Assembly: GCA_025351405.1 (NCBI GenBank)
Contig: JANXVZ010000021.1
Location: 1-64,000 of the forward strand
Length of the DNA stretch: 64,000 bases
From: Sphingomonadales bacterium
Lineage (GTDB): Bacteria; Pseudomonadota; Alphaproteobacteria; Sphingomonadales; Sphingomonadaceae
Direction of reading: 5' to 3'
Of this stretch, positions 34,787-42,899 are shown piece after piece. Position numbers and translations under genes: made by a program. The stretch's first letter is position 1. Every line of letters starts with the position of its first letter. A model generated the notes under the pieces. That model was not told where the DNA came from and made no database searches. It saw only the letters and a list, made by a program, of their open reading frames with translations.

Positions 34787-35857
34787 TCAGCCTGTTGCCG
34801 AAATCCTGGTGTCGGCGTTCCGGCGCGCTCCTGCCGCTGCGCGGCGACTGGTTGCGACCCGCGGTGCCCCGGCGATGGCATAGCGCTGGAACCATTCGAC
34901 GAACTGCGGCAGGCCGCTGTCGAGGGAGGTGCGCGGGGCATAGCCGAGGCTGGCGCGAGCCGGGCTGATATCGGCGTGGGTGGCAAGCACATCGCCGGCG
35001 GGCAGCGGTACAGGCTCGATGATGGCGCGCTTGCCGGTCGCCGCCTCGATGATCGCGACAAAGCGGGTCAGTTCCTCGGATCGGTCGTTGCCGAGATTGT
35101 AGATCGCATGGGGGGCGACCGCACCGCCTGGCTTGATGCTGCCGTCGTCGGCCGGCGGCTGGTCGAGTGCTGCGAGGACGCCGGCCACGATGTCATCGAC
35201 ATAGGTGAAATCGCGCTTCATGCGGCCACCGTTGTTGAGCCGGATCGGTCGGCCGGCGAGAATGGCGTCGGTGAAGATCCATGGCGCCATGTCCGGGCGC
35301 CCCCAGGGGCCATAGACGGTGAAGAAGCGCAGGCCGGTCTGCGGAATGCGAAACAGATGGGCGTAACTGTCGCTCATCAGTTCGTCGGCGCGCTTGGTGG
35401 CGGCATAAAGCGACACCGGGTGGTCGACAGGGTCGCCAACGGCAAAGGGCAGCTTGGTATTGCCGCCATAGACCGATGACGACGAGGCGTAGACGAGGTG
35501 CGAACAGCGCCGCGCGCGCGCCAGTTCAAGAATGTTGAGGTGGCCGGCAAGGTTGCTGTCGAGATAATCCAGCGGGGCGTTGAGCGAATGTCGCACGCCG
35601 GCCTGCGCTCCGAGATGGACGATGCGATCGAAGCACTGACCTTCGGCAAAGCTGGTCAGCGCGTCGCCATTTGCGATGTCGAGTTGGACAAAGCGGAAAT
35701 GGGGGTTGGCCAGGGTCGCCAGTCGGGCGTGTTTCAAGGCCACGGGGTAATAGCTGTTGAGGTTGTCGATCCCGACGACGCTTTCCCCCCTGTCGAGCAG
35801 CGCGCGCGTCACTGCGGCGCCAATGAATCCGGCGACGCCGGTGACCAGTGTGCTCAT
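34787..35857 (-). CDS. NAD-dependent sugar-nucleotide epimerase (UDP-glucuronate 4-epimerase-like)
   Basis: A 356-residue extended short-chain dehydrogenase. It has the NAD loop TGVAGFIGAAVTRALL (GxxGxxG), the catalytic YAATK (near residue 157), and the IDNLNSYYPVALKHAR stretch typical of UDP-glucuronate 4-epimerases. The family produces UDP-galacturonate. Its start overlaps the stop of the tyrosine kinase gene by 4 bp, so polymer length control and precursor supply are coupled. A galacturonate-containing polymer would suit the lyase-like protein encoded convergently next door. Confidence 0.88.
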   Translation of the reverse strand: MSTLVTGVAGFIGAAVTRALLDRGESVVGIDNLNSYYPVALKHARLATLANPHFRFVQLDIANGDALTSFAEGQCFDRIVHLGAQAGVRHSLNAPLDYLDSNLAGHLNILELARARRCSHLVYASSSSVYGGNTKLPFAVGDPVDHPVSLYAATKRADELMSDSYAHLFRIPQTGLRFFTVYGPWGRPDMAPWIFTDAILAGRPIRLNNGGRMKRDFTYVDDIVAGVLAALDQPPADDGSIKPGGAVAPHAIYNLGNDRSEELTRFVAIIEAATGKRAIIEPVPLPAGDVLATHADISPARASLGYAPRTSLDSGLPQFVEWFQRYAIAGAPRVATSRRAAAGARRNADTRISATG

Positions 35858-38127
35858 CGCGGATCACTCCCGACATGTAATCTGGAACCGCCGAACCAAC
35901 GCTTCAACGTGGCGGCGAGGCCTGTCTCGGGCGCGGCCTGGGGCGTGCCGAAATAGGACGCATAGCTGTGATAATGCTGGAGCTGGTCGCCATAGGCCGC
36001 TGCGGCATGACGGCGATAGTCGACACGGTTGATGACGGTACCTGTCACCCTGCCACGCATCAGGCGCTGCACGACGCGGATGGCGCTCTGTCGGGTTTGG
36101 CCCCAGTGCAGCACGACAAGGGTCGCATCCGCCAGCGATGACAGGGTCTGGGCGTCGCGGACCGGCAGAATCGGCGGTGCGTCGATCACGATGATGTCGA
36201 ACTGCTTGCGCAGCGCCGCAATCATCGGCTCGATCGACCGGGGATTGATCAGGCTCCCGGGGTCGGCGGGCAATTGCGAAACACCGATCGTGAAGAGCTG
36301 CGGCATATCCGGGTCGGTGGTGACGACTTCATCGAGACCGGCTCGGCCCTCAAGATAGTCATTTACCCCCGCGGCCGGCTTGGGCAGCCCCATGGTCCGG
36401 CATACACCCGGCCGGCGCAGGTCGAGATCGACCAGCACGGTCCGCAGGCCAAGCCCGACAGCGATGGCGGCCAGGCTGACCGCGATCGTTGTCTTGCCCT
36501 CTCCCGGCAGCGGCGAGGCTACGACGATACACGGCCTTGATGTCCGGGTTCCGGCAACAAGCTCGAAATATGTGGTGCGGATGCTTTCGGCAAAGGCCGA
36601 TGTCGGCTGGTCGGCGATGAGGCGCTGCGGCCGCCGCCCGAGATCCTTCTTGGAAAGCTCGGGAACCATCGCGAATGTTTCCGCGCCCAGCAGGCGCTCC
36701 ACCTGGTCGCCGGTGAAAATTCGGGTGTTGAGCTGGTCGCCAAGGATGGCGGCGATGCACCCGAGCATGAACCCGCCGATCAGCGCCACCGCATACAGCC
36801 GCAGCGGTTTTGGGTCGCTCGGCACTGTCGGCAACACCGGGTTGCTTGCCAGCTTGGCGTCGATGGTCAGGCGACCGTCGCGGCCCTTGAGGTCCTGCAG
36901 CCGCGAAAGCTGCGCCATATACTGTGCGCGTGTCGCCTGGGCGCTGCTTTGAAGATCGCCGAAGCCGACGCTGGTTTCGCGGGCATTGAGGGCACTGCTG
37001 CGCACCGAACCGACTTCGCTCGACAACTGCGCCTCGCGGGCATGCGCCACGGCAAGGTCGGCGCCAAGGCTTCGGCGGACACGTTCACGCTCCTCGTCGA
37101 TGCGCCGTGCGAGATCGTCACGCTGCGCCTTGACCGATACCACCTCGGGATAGCCTGGGCCGTAACTGGCCGACAACTCAGTCAGTCTCTTGTCGAGCGT
37201 GGCCTGCTGGGTCTGTAGTTCGTTGAGCAGGGGCGATGATGCACTGCCGGCCGACGGTGCGCTGCCGCCCGAATAATTCTGGTAGCGGGCGGCTGCCTCG
37301 GCACGTCCGCTGCGCGCGCTGGCCAATTGTGTCGTCAATACATCCATGGCGACGGGGTTGCCCGCCGCCTGCGTGTCGCCCAGGAAACCGCGCGCATGGC
37401 CATAGGCGGCGGCCGCCTGTTCGCCGCCGGTTGCCTTGCTGCGCAATTCGGCGACGCGCGCTTCCAGCGCCTTGATGGTAGCCTGCGTGGCAGCGCGTTT
37501 TTCATCCTGCAGACGCTTCAGATGCAGGCCGACAAACGTGTTGGCGATCAGCACAGCCTTGCGCGGATTTGCGGAGCGCGCGGTGATGGTGACCAGGTGC
37601 GTCACGCCGGTGCGCGCAACCACGACATAATGCTGCATCAAACGGTCGGTGACATTGGCCTCCTTGACCGCTTTCACGTCGGAATCATCAACTCCGGTCA
37701 ACCGGGACGAAAAGCCGAACAGGTGGCGGAACGACGGCAGGATACGGGGCGGGTTGAATTCCGGATCGTTGACCAGATTGAGCTTGCGCACCACCGCCAG
37801 AGCGAGCGCCTGGGATTGTAGTTGTTCGAGCTGGGTGGCGATCCGCATTTCGTCCTGGGGCCGCGCCGGGCTGGCATCGCCGATGTCTTCGGCAGCGGTT
37901 TCGTATGAGGTGATCTGCAGGGTCGACACGGCCGAATAGAGCGGCTTTACCATCAGGATATAGGCGGTCACCAACGCCAGCGCTGCGAGGACACAAGCCA
38001 GGATCAAGCGGCGTCGCCGCCAGAGGATGCGCAGTGATCCGGTCGCCAGGTCAGTCTGTGCCGAGCGCTGTTCATCGTTGCCGAACGCCGGCGCGTTCTC
38101 GTAGGCCGCTGTCGCAGACGACGCCAT
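35854..38127 (-). CDS. Polysaccharide co-polymerase / bacterial tyrosine kinase (Wzc-like)
   Basis: A 757-residue Wzc-type protein. The Wzz domain has two membrane helices (LILACVLAALALVTAYILMV near residue 45; LYAVALIGGFMLGCIAAIL near 450) around a long periplasmic coiled coil. The cytoplasmic kinase has Walker A PLPGEGKTTIA, Walker A' VLVDLDLRRPG and Walker B IIVIDAPPIL. A C-terminal tyrosine cluster (five Tyr in AYGDQLQHYHSYASYFG) is the usual autophosphorylation tail. It controls chain length and export together with the short OPX protein encoded at 51263. No separate phosphatase gene is seen in the window. Confidence 0.95.
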   Translation of the reverse strand: MASSATAAYENAPAFGNDEQRSAQTDLATGSLRILWRRRRLILACVLAALALVTAYILMVKPLYSAVSTLQITSYETAAEDIGDASPARPQDEMRIATQLEQLQSQALALAVVRKLNLVNDPEFNPPRILPSFRHLFGFSSRLTGVDDSDVKAVKEANVTDRLMQHYVVVARTGVTHLVTITARSANPRKAVLIANTFVGLHLKRLQDEKRAATQATIKALEARVAELRSKATGGEQAAAAYGHARGFLGDTQAAGNPVAMDVLTTQLASARSGRAEAAARYQNYSGGSAPSAGSASSPLLNELQTQQATLDKRLTELSASYGPGYPEVVSVKAQRDDLARRIDEERERVRRSLGADLAVAHAREAQLSSEVGSVRSSALNARETSVGFGDLQSSAQATRAQYMAQLSRLQDLKGRDGRLTIDAKLASNPVLPTVPSDPKPLRLYAVALIGGFMLGCIAAILGDQLNTRIFTGDQVERLLGAETFAMVPELSKKDLGRRPQRLIADQPTSAFAESIRTTYFELVAGTRTSRPCIVVASPLPGEGKTTIAVSLAAIAVGLGLRTVLVDLDLRRPGVCRTMGLPKPAAGVNDYLEGRAGLDEVVTTDPDMPQLFTIGVSQLPADPGSLINPRSIEPMIAALRKQFDIIVIDAPPILPVRDAQTLSSLADATLVVLHWGQTRQSAIRVVQRLMRGRVTGTVINRVDYRRHAAAAYGDQLQHYHSYASYFGTPQAAPETGLAATLKRWFGGSRLHVGSDPR

Positions 38128-38263
38128 GGTGCAAGTGCCCCCGGCGGGGATATTCCCGCCACGGCATTCTAGGCGATGCCGGCGGGCGTGCGATGGGCGC
38201 TTAAGGGTTAAGCCTCACGATGCGAGCCAGGCCATAAAGGGCTCGAGGCCAGTCAGTCGCCCA

Positions 38264-38617
38264 TCAGTGCAGCGTGTTGGCTGTCGCTTGCGGGGTCGCC
38301 TCATGGCCGATCGTCATGAGGACATCACGGTCAACGCCGGTCGCGCTGCCGAAAATCGAAACGCCGAACTGGGTTTGCAGCGACCACCGCACGCCGGGTC
38401 CCTTGCTCACGATGATCGGTATGTCGAGAAATCGCGGCTGGCCACTATCTTCATCCAGCACCAGACCCCTTTCGGTCGCGATCGCGCTTGCCCGGGATTT
38501 GCGCAGGGCGAACAGCGTTTCGTCGCTGATCAGCCACTGCACCGGTTTCAATCCGGCGCCCGATAACCTCCGCAGGGATTGGTCCATTTGATCAATGAGA
38601 TCGCCGGAACGCAGCAT
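38264..38617 (-). CDS. Conserved-looking small protein of unknown function
   Basis: A 117-residue soluble protein I do not recognise. It begins MLRSGDLIDQMDQSLRRL and holds a beta-rich centre (GQPRFLDIPIIVSKGPGV, then WSLQTQFGVSIFGS). There is no signal peptide or membrane helix. It is likely real because GGGGAAGG lies about 10 bp before the ATG and a good -10 box (TATAAT) with a -35 at the right distance precedes it. It lies upstream of the tyrosine kinase gene on the same strand, 136 bp apart. Confidence 0.65.
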   Translation of the reverse strand: MLRSGDLIDQMDQSLRRLSGAGLKPVQWLISDETLFALRKSRASAIATERGLVLDEDSGQPRFLDIPIIVSKGPGVRWSLQTQFGVSIFGSATGVDRDVLMTIGHEATPQATANTLH

Positions 38618-38652
38618 AGGATACGACCTTCCCCAGTTGCTATTTTTATAGC

Positions 38653-38681
38653 ATTATACGCGACACGTACAAAGTCACCAA
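38653..38681 (-). promoter_or_regulatory. Sigma70-type promoter of the small unknown gene
   Basis: On the minus strand: TTGGTG (38676-38681), a 17-bp spacer and a perfect TATAAT (38653-38658), with the start codon about 36 bp further. A 14-bp hairpin GCTAT-TTTT-ATAGC (38639-38652) lies at the transcription start. Confidence 0.55.
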
Positions 38682-39058
38682 AGCGGGCAGATACTCGAAT
38701 CAAAGTGGGTAACCACCCGGTTCGTCATGAGAGGGCCCTGCCGCTCAAGCAGCGCGACTATCGAGCCGCACTCACCGAATGATTTTTGAACGGACGATGG
38801 TTTTCGCGGACACCGGTGGCGTGCGTCGCGGCTCCCGGCCGTTGCCGACGGATTGCCTTGCCCAAGCACCTAAAGAGCCAAACCAGGTGGTTTCATCACG
38901 CGCCATATCGTTACGCCTGCCGAGTATACTTGTCGTGTAGAGCTCGTCCGTCAACGGCTTTATGACGCGAGCCATGCCATAACGCCGGCTCATCGGTTGT
39001 AATCCCTAAAGTCGGGCAGGTGGTTGACCGGCTTGCTATCGCTTGCGCTGCTGCGTCG

Positions 39059-39083
39059 GCCCGACCTGTTTTTGCGGTCGGGC
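39059..39083. other. Perfect 8-bp stem hairpin ahead of the second RTX gene
   Basis: GCCCGACC-TGTTTTTGC-GGTCGGGC. The T-run is in the loop and no T-run follows, so it is not an intrinsic terminator. It may be a leader RNA structure 60 bp before the RTX start, or a protein site. A GTCGGGCA word at 39011 repeats the right arm and could form an alternative pairing. Confidence 0.4.
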
Positions 39084-39143
39084 ACCGTGCAGGTAACGGT
39101 CCGCTAAGCTCCATGCGGCTAGGGTGATCATGAAGGGGCAAGC

Positions 39144-40256
39144 ATGACCACATATAACGGAACTGCCAATGACGACACCATCACGGGATCGTCGTCAGCC
39201 GACCTCATATACGGCCTTGCAGGCAACGATCTGATCTTTGGCGGTGTCGGGGACGATACCATCGATGGTGGGGCCGGCAACGACCGCCTCGATGGCGGGC
39301 TCGGCAATGATCACCTGATCGGCGGCCTTGGTGACGATGTCCTCGACGGCGTCGACGGCAATGATCTGCTGGAGGGCGGCGACGGCAATAATCATCTGCT
39401 CGGCGAAGCCGGCAACGACACGCTGATCGGCGGTTCCGGCCGCGATTATCTCGACGGCGGTGGCGGTGACGATCTCATCTACGCCGGTGATGGCAACGAT
39501 GGCTTTCTAAACGAGATCGACCCTGCAACCGGATTGATCACCACAGAGGCGGTCAGCGGCGGTGCCGGCAACGACACTATCTACGGCCAGGGCGGCGACG
39601 ACCTGCTGAAAGGGCAATCGGGCAACGACCATGTCTATGGCGGTGACGGCAACGACCATGTCGATGGCGGTGACGGCGACAACCTGCTCGATGGCGGCAG
39701 CGGCAACGATTATCTCGATTCCGAAGGCGGCCGCGACACGCTTGATGGCGGTTCCGGTAACGACCATCTCGAGTCGGGCGCAGGCGACGATATTTCCAGC
39801 GGCGGCGACGGCAATGATTCGATCAGCGGCGAGGCCGGCAACGATATCCTCTCGGGCGGCAACGGCAACGACCTGATCTATGGCGGCGACGGCAACGATA
39901 TCATCCACGGCGATGCCGGCGCGGATCGGCTGGTCGGCGAACTTGGGGCCGACAGGCTGTACGGTGGCACCGGTGCCGACTGGTTCGTCTTCAAGGGGGC
40001 AGGCGCGCTCGACGGCGGTGATCGCATCGAGGATTTCGAAGACGGCATCGACAAGGTCGTGCTCGAAAAACTGGGTGTGTCGAGCTATAGTGCCAGCGGC
40101 GTCGCTGGTTCGGTCTTTGCGGTTGATACCCCGGCGGGCGATGTGTCGCTCAATGTCGTTACAGCAACTGGAGCGCACTTCTCCATTCTCGTCGCCGACC
40201 CCGGCCACAGCCTCAGTGCCGCCAATTTCAGCGCGGCGGATTTCCTGTTTGCCTGA
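39144..40256 (+). CDS. RTX calcium-binding protein made almost wholly of nonapeptide repeats
   Basis: A 370-residue protein. From residue 5 to about 280 it is a run of more than 25 RTX nonapeptides (GGxGxDxUx; for example GGAGNDRLDGGLGNDHL), each pair binding calcium in a beta-roll. The rest (DWFVFKGAGALDGGDRIEDFEDGIDKVVLEKL, ending SAADFLFA) is the capping and secretion-signal region usual for type I substrates. There is no Sec signal and no enzyme domain. AAGGGG lies 5-6 bp before the ATG. It is a plausible second substrate of the secretion system at 18866-23362. Its 3' end overlaps the convergent GtrA-like gene by 29 bp. Confidence 0.92.
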   Translation: MTTYNGTANDDTITGSSSADLIYGLAGNDLIFGGVGDDTIDGGAGNDRLDGGLGNDHLIGGLGDDVLDGVDGNDLLEGGDGNNHLLGEAGNDTLIGGSGRDYLDGGGGDDLIYAGDGNDGFLNEIDPATGLITTEAVSGGAGNDTIYGQGGDDLLKGQSGNDHVYGGDGNDHVDGGDGDNLLDGGSGNDYLDSEGGRDTLDGGSGNDHLESGAGDDISSGGDGNDSISGEAGNDILSGGNGNDLIYGGDGNDIIHGDAGADRLVGELGADRLYGGTGADWFVFKGAGALDGGDRIEDFEDGIDKVVLEKLGVSSYSASGVAGSVFAVDTPAGDVSLNVVTATGAHFSILVADPGHSLSAANFSAADFLFA

Positions 40257-40701
40257 TATCGCCGCCGCGGGGCGTGGCGAATACCCATCGCCGGCATAGC
40301 CCGAACATCGTGATGGAGTAGGTCGCGATGCCGGCGGCCTGGGCGCCGGCATCGCGCCAGGCGTCCGATGGCCAGGTGGCAGCGACAACGAACAGGATAG
40401 CCTGGTTGGCGATGAAGGCGATGACAAAGGCGATGATGAACCGCATCGCCGCGCCGGCTCGGTGTTCGCCGCCAAAGACGTAGCGCCGATTGAGTGTGAA
40501 GGCGATGACCAAACCCACCGCATAGCCCGAAAGGTTGGCGAGTTGGCGGTTGATGCCCCCGGCTTCGAGCCCGGCGATGATGACCAGGGTGACGGCGGTA
40601 TTGACGAGCCCGGCGATGCCATAGCGCGTTGCCGCAGCCGCCAGGCCGGGCGGGGGCGTCGGGTGTTGCGCGGTGAAAATCTTGCCGATCGCCATGGTCA
40701 T
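40228..40701 (-). CDS. GtrA-family small membrane protein
   Basis: A 157-residue protein with four hydrophobic helices, matching the GtrA fold (polyprenyl-phosphate-glucose flippase or accessory). The first helix contains YGIAGLVNTAVTLVIIAGL and a conserved GYAVGLVIAFTLNRRYVF follows. The start is uncertain: ATG at 40701 or 40695, or a GTG at 40731; none has a good ribosome site. It converges on the RTX gene with a 29-bp overlap of coding sequence. Confidence 0.82.
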   Translation of the reverse strand: MTMAIGKIFTAQHPTPPPGLAAAATRYGIAGLVNTAVTLVIIAGLEAGGINRQLANLSGYAVGLVIAFTLNRRYVFGGEHRAGAAMRFIIAFVIAFIANQAILFVVAATWPSDAWRDAGAQAAGIATYSITMFGLCRRWVFATPRGGDIRQTGNPPR

Positions 40702-40906
40702 CCGGGTGGCAGAGATGCCGGCGGCAGGCACAATACTATTTCGGGCAAGTCATATCCCGATGGCTATTCGCCCGAATTGCCCCTTCTTTAAGGATTACAA
40801 ATAGATGAATCATTGAACTGCATTTTGGGGGCGGCGCTTCGTGCGCCTGACCGGGCCGTGTTGGCGCGGCCTGCAGCGGCACCCGGCGGCAGGTGGAGTG
40901 GGGACC

Positions 40907-41728
40907 ATGCAAGTTGTCCTGTTGGCCGGTGGCCTTGGATCGCGGTTGGCGGAGGAGACCGTCCGGGTACCAAAACCGATGGTCGAGATCGGCGGCAAGC
41001 CGATCATCCTGCACGTGATGGATATTTACAGCCACTGGGGTCATGACGATTTCGTCGTGGCTTGCGGCTTCAAAGCCATGATGATGAAGGCGTTTTTCCA
41101 GGGCCTGCACCTGCTCAACAATGATTTCACCGTGGCGCTCGGCACGGGAAACATGACGCTGGCGCCGTGTTCCAAGACTGACAGGCGCGTGTCGGTGGTC
41201 GACACCGGGCTGACGACGCAGACCGGCGGACGGTTGAAGCGCTTGCGGAGCTGGCTGCGCGACGAACCTTTCATGATCACCTACTCGGACGGGGTCGGCA
41301 ACATCGACATCGATGCGCTGCTGGCCTTCCACAAGAGCCACGGTCGCATCGCCACTGTCACCGCCGTCCAGCCGCCGGCGCGTTTCGGCAATCTGCAGAT
41401 CGACGGCGACAAGGTGACCGCCTTTACCGAAAAGGTGCAGACCCAGGAAACGTGGATCAATGGCGGCTATTTCGTCTTCGAGCCGGGGATCTTCGATTAT
41501 CTCAGCGGCGATGCCGAACCGCTCGAAATGGCGCCACTGACGCGGCTGGCAGAGGACGGCGAATTGTTTGCCTACAAGCACACCGGCTTCTGGCATCCGA
41601 TGGATACCGTGCGCGACCGCGATCATCTTGATCGGCTTGCGCTGGAGCCGACGCCGCCCTGGCTGGAGTTTGCCAATACGCCGCAGCGTCTCGCGGCATC
41701 ACCGGAGCGTGCGGTGGCGCATGCATAG
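40907..41728 (+). CDS. rfbF: Glucose-1-phosphate cytidylyltransferase
   Basis: A 273-residue nucleotidyltransferase, first step of CDP-3,6-dideoxyhexose synthesis (Glc-1-P + CTP to CDP-Glc). The signature LLAGGLGSRLAEETVRVPKPMVEIGGKPI at the N-terminus is the RfbF pattern; later come FMITYSDGVGNIDI and GFWHPMDTVRDRDHL. RBS GGTGGAG with GGGG lies just before the ATG; longer frames upstream are unconvincing. The stop overlaps the next gene by 8 bp. It is the first of a three-gene set for a CDP-sugar. Confidence 0.95.
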   Translation: MQVVLLAGGLGSRLAEETVRVPKPMVEIGGKPIILHVMDIYSHWGHDDFVVACGFKAMMMKAFFQGLHLLNNDFTVALGTGNMTLAPCSKTDRRVSVVDTGLTTQTGGRLKRLRSWLRDEPFMITYSDGVGNIDIDALLAFHKSHGRIATVTAVQPPARFGNLQIDGDKVTAFTEKVQTQETWINGGYFVFEPGIFDYLSGDAEPLEMAPLTRLAEDGELFAYKHTGFWHPMDTVRDRDHLDRLALEPTPPWLEFANTPQRLAASPERAVAHA

Positions 41729-42899
41729 CCCGCGATCCCGGCTTGGCTTCGACGAACCGGCGGTGCGGCGTGCGCTATCGGGTCGGCGCGTCCTGCTGAC
41801 TGGCCACACCGGCTTCAAGGGCGGTTGGCTCGCGCTTTGGCTGCAGCAACTTGGCGCGGACGTTGTCGGCGTTGCACTCCCGCCCCCGGCTGGCCCGTCA
41901 TTGTTTGAAACACTCGGCATCGAGACCCTTGTCGATTCGCGCATCGGTGACATCCGCACGCCGGAAGGACTGGCCAGCGTCATCGGTGATGTTGATGCCG
42001 ACCTGGTGTTTCATCTGGCGGCGCAGGCCATTGTCCGGCGCTCTTTCGCCGATCCGGTCGACACGTTCCTCACCAACGTCGTCGGTACGGCGACCGTGCT
42101 GCAAGCGTCGGCCAGGATGCCGAACCTGCGCGGCATCGTCGTCGTCACCTCCGACAAATGCTATGACAACCGCGAATGGGAATGGGGTTATCGCGAAACC
42201 GACCCGATGGGCGGGGCCGACCCCTACAGCGCGTCCAAGGGTTGCGCCGAACTGGTCGCCGCGTCGTATCGCCACTCGTTCTTCGGTGATCCCGATGGCC
42301 CGCAGCTGGCGACGGTCCGTGCCGGCAATGTCGTGGGCGGTGGTGACTGGTCGCAGGACCGGCTGGTCCCCGATATCGTGCGCGCCACGTTGAAGGGCGT
42401 GCCCGTGGAATTGCGCAACCCGCGCAGTGTCCGGCCGTGGCAACACGTCTTCGATGCGCTGGCCGGCTACCTGACTGTCGCGACGCGTTTGCTGGAGGAT
42501 GGCGATGGCGTCGCCGAGGCGTGGAACTTCGGCCCCGAACAGGCGCAGGAGGTCAATGTCGGGGCGCTGGCCGATGCCTTTGTCGAGGCCTGGGGTCCGG
42601 GCGGGCCCACCATAATCCATGGCCAGGCGCCGGGTCCGCACGAGGCGCGATCGCTGGCCCTCGACAGCGCAAAGGCCCGCAATCGACTCGGCTGGCGCCC
42701 AACGCTCGGCCTGTCAGACACCGTGGCGCTGACCGCCGACTGGTACAGGGCCTGGGCGTCGCAGCGCATCGACATGCGCGAATTCAGCGTCGACCAGATC
42801 GCCGGCTTTGTCGCCGCATCGGCGCCGTCGAGCGTCGCTTTCGACAATCAGCTCAGTGCTTCAGACAAAGATCAAGGAGTCATTCTGCAATGCGCGTAA
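41721..42899 (+). CDS. rfbG: CDP-glucose 4,6-dehydratase
   Basis: A 392-residue extended SDR enzyme that makes CDP-4-keto-6-deoxyglucose. The cofactor loop is the family form LLTGHTGFKGGWLALWL, the catalytic residues lie in TSDKCYDN and PYSASKGCAEL (Tyr and Lys of YxxxK), and GNVVGGGDWSQDRLVPD is typical. The start is placed at the ATG overlapping rfbF. Near the 3' end an AAGGAG site for the next gene lies within the coding region, which extends 10 bp into rfbH. Confidence 0.95.
   Translation: MHSPRSRLGFDEPAVRRALSGRRVLLTGHTGFKGGWLALWLQQLGADVVGVALPPPAGPSLFETLGIETLVDSRIGDIRTPEGLASVIGDVDADLVFHLAAQAIVRRSFADPVDTFLTNVVGTATVLQASARMPNLRGIVVVTSDKCYDNREWEWGYRETDPMGGADPYSASKGCAELVAASYRHSFFGDPDGPQLATVRAGNVVGGGDWSQDRLVPDIVRATLKGVPVELRNPRSVRPWQHVFDALAGYLTVATRLLEDGDGVAEAWNFGPEQAQEVNVGALADAFVEAWGPGGPTIIHGQAPGPHEARSLALDSAKARNRLGWRPTLGLSDTVALTADWYRAWASQRIDMREFSVDQIAGFVAASAPSSVAFDNQLSASDKDQGVILQCA

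Larger units (their letters stand above)
38618..39143. other. 526-bp intergenic region between the small gene and the second RTX gene
   Basis: It holds the promoter of the small gene on the left, a CGACTATCGAG element (38755-38765) like those elsewhere in the island, and a strong hairpin near the RTX gene. A minus-strand frame at about 38772-38904 encodes about 44 residues (MARDETTWFGSLGAWARQ...), with no convincing ribosome site; it may be a small peptide but is not annotated as a gene. Local AT content is higher than in the neighbouring genes. Confidence 0.5.

Noticed and set aside
38772-38993. Small minus-strand frame of 44-73 codons
   Set aside because: No ribosome site or recognisable family; mentioned only as part of the intergenic region.
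39507-40622. Minus-strand frame of 371 codons over the second RTX gene
   Set aside because: Repetitive IVAVAA-type translation is the antisense of GGDGND repeats.
42437-42889. Upstream extension of the RfbH-like frame
   Set aside because: It overlaps rfbG out of frame; RBS and family N-terminus support the ATG at 42890.
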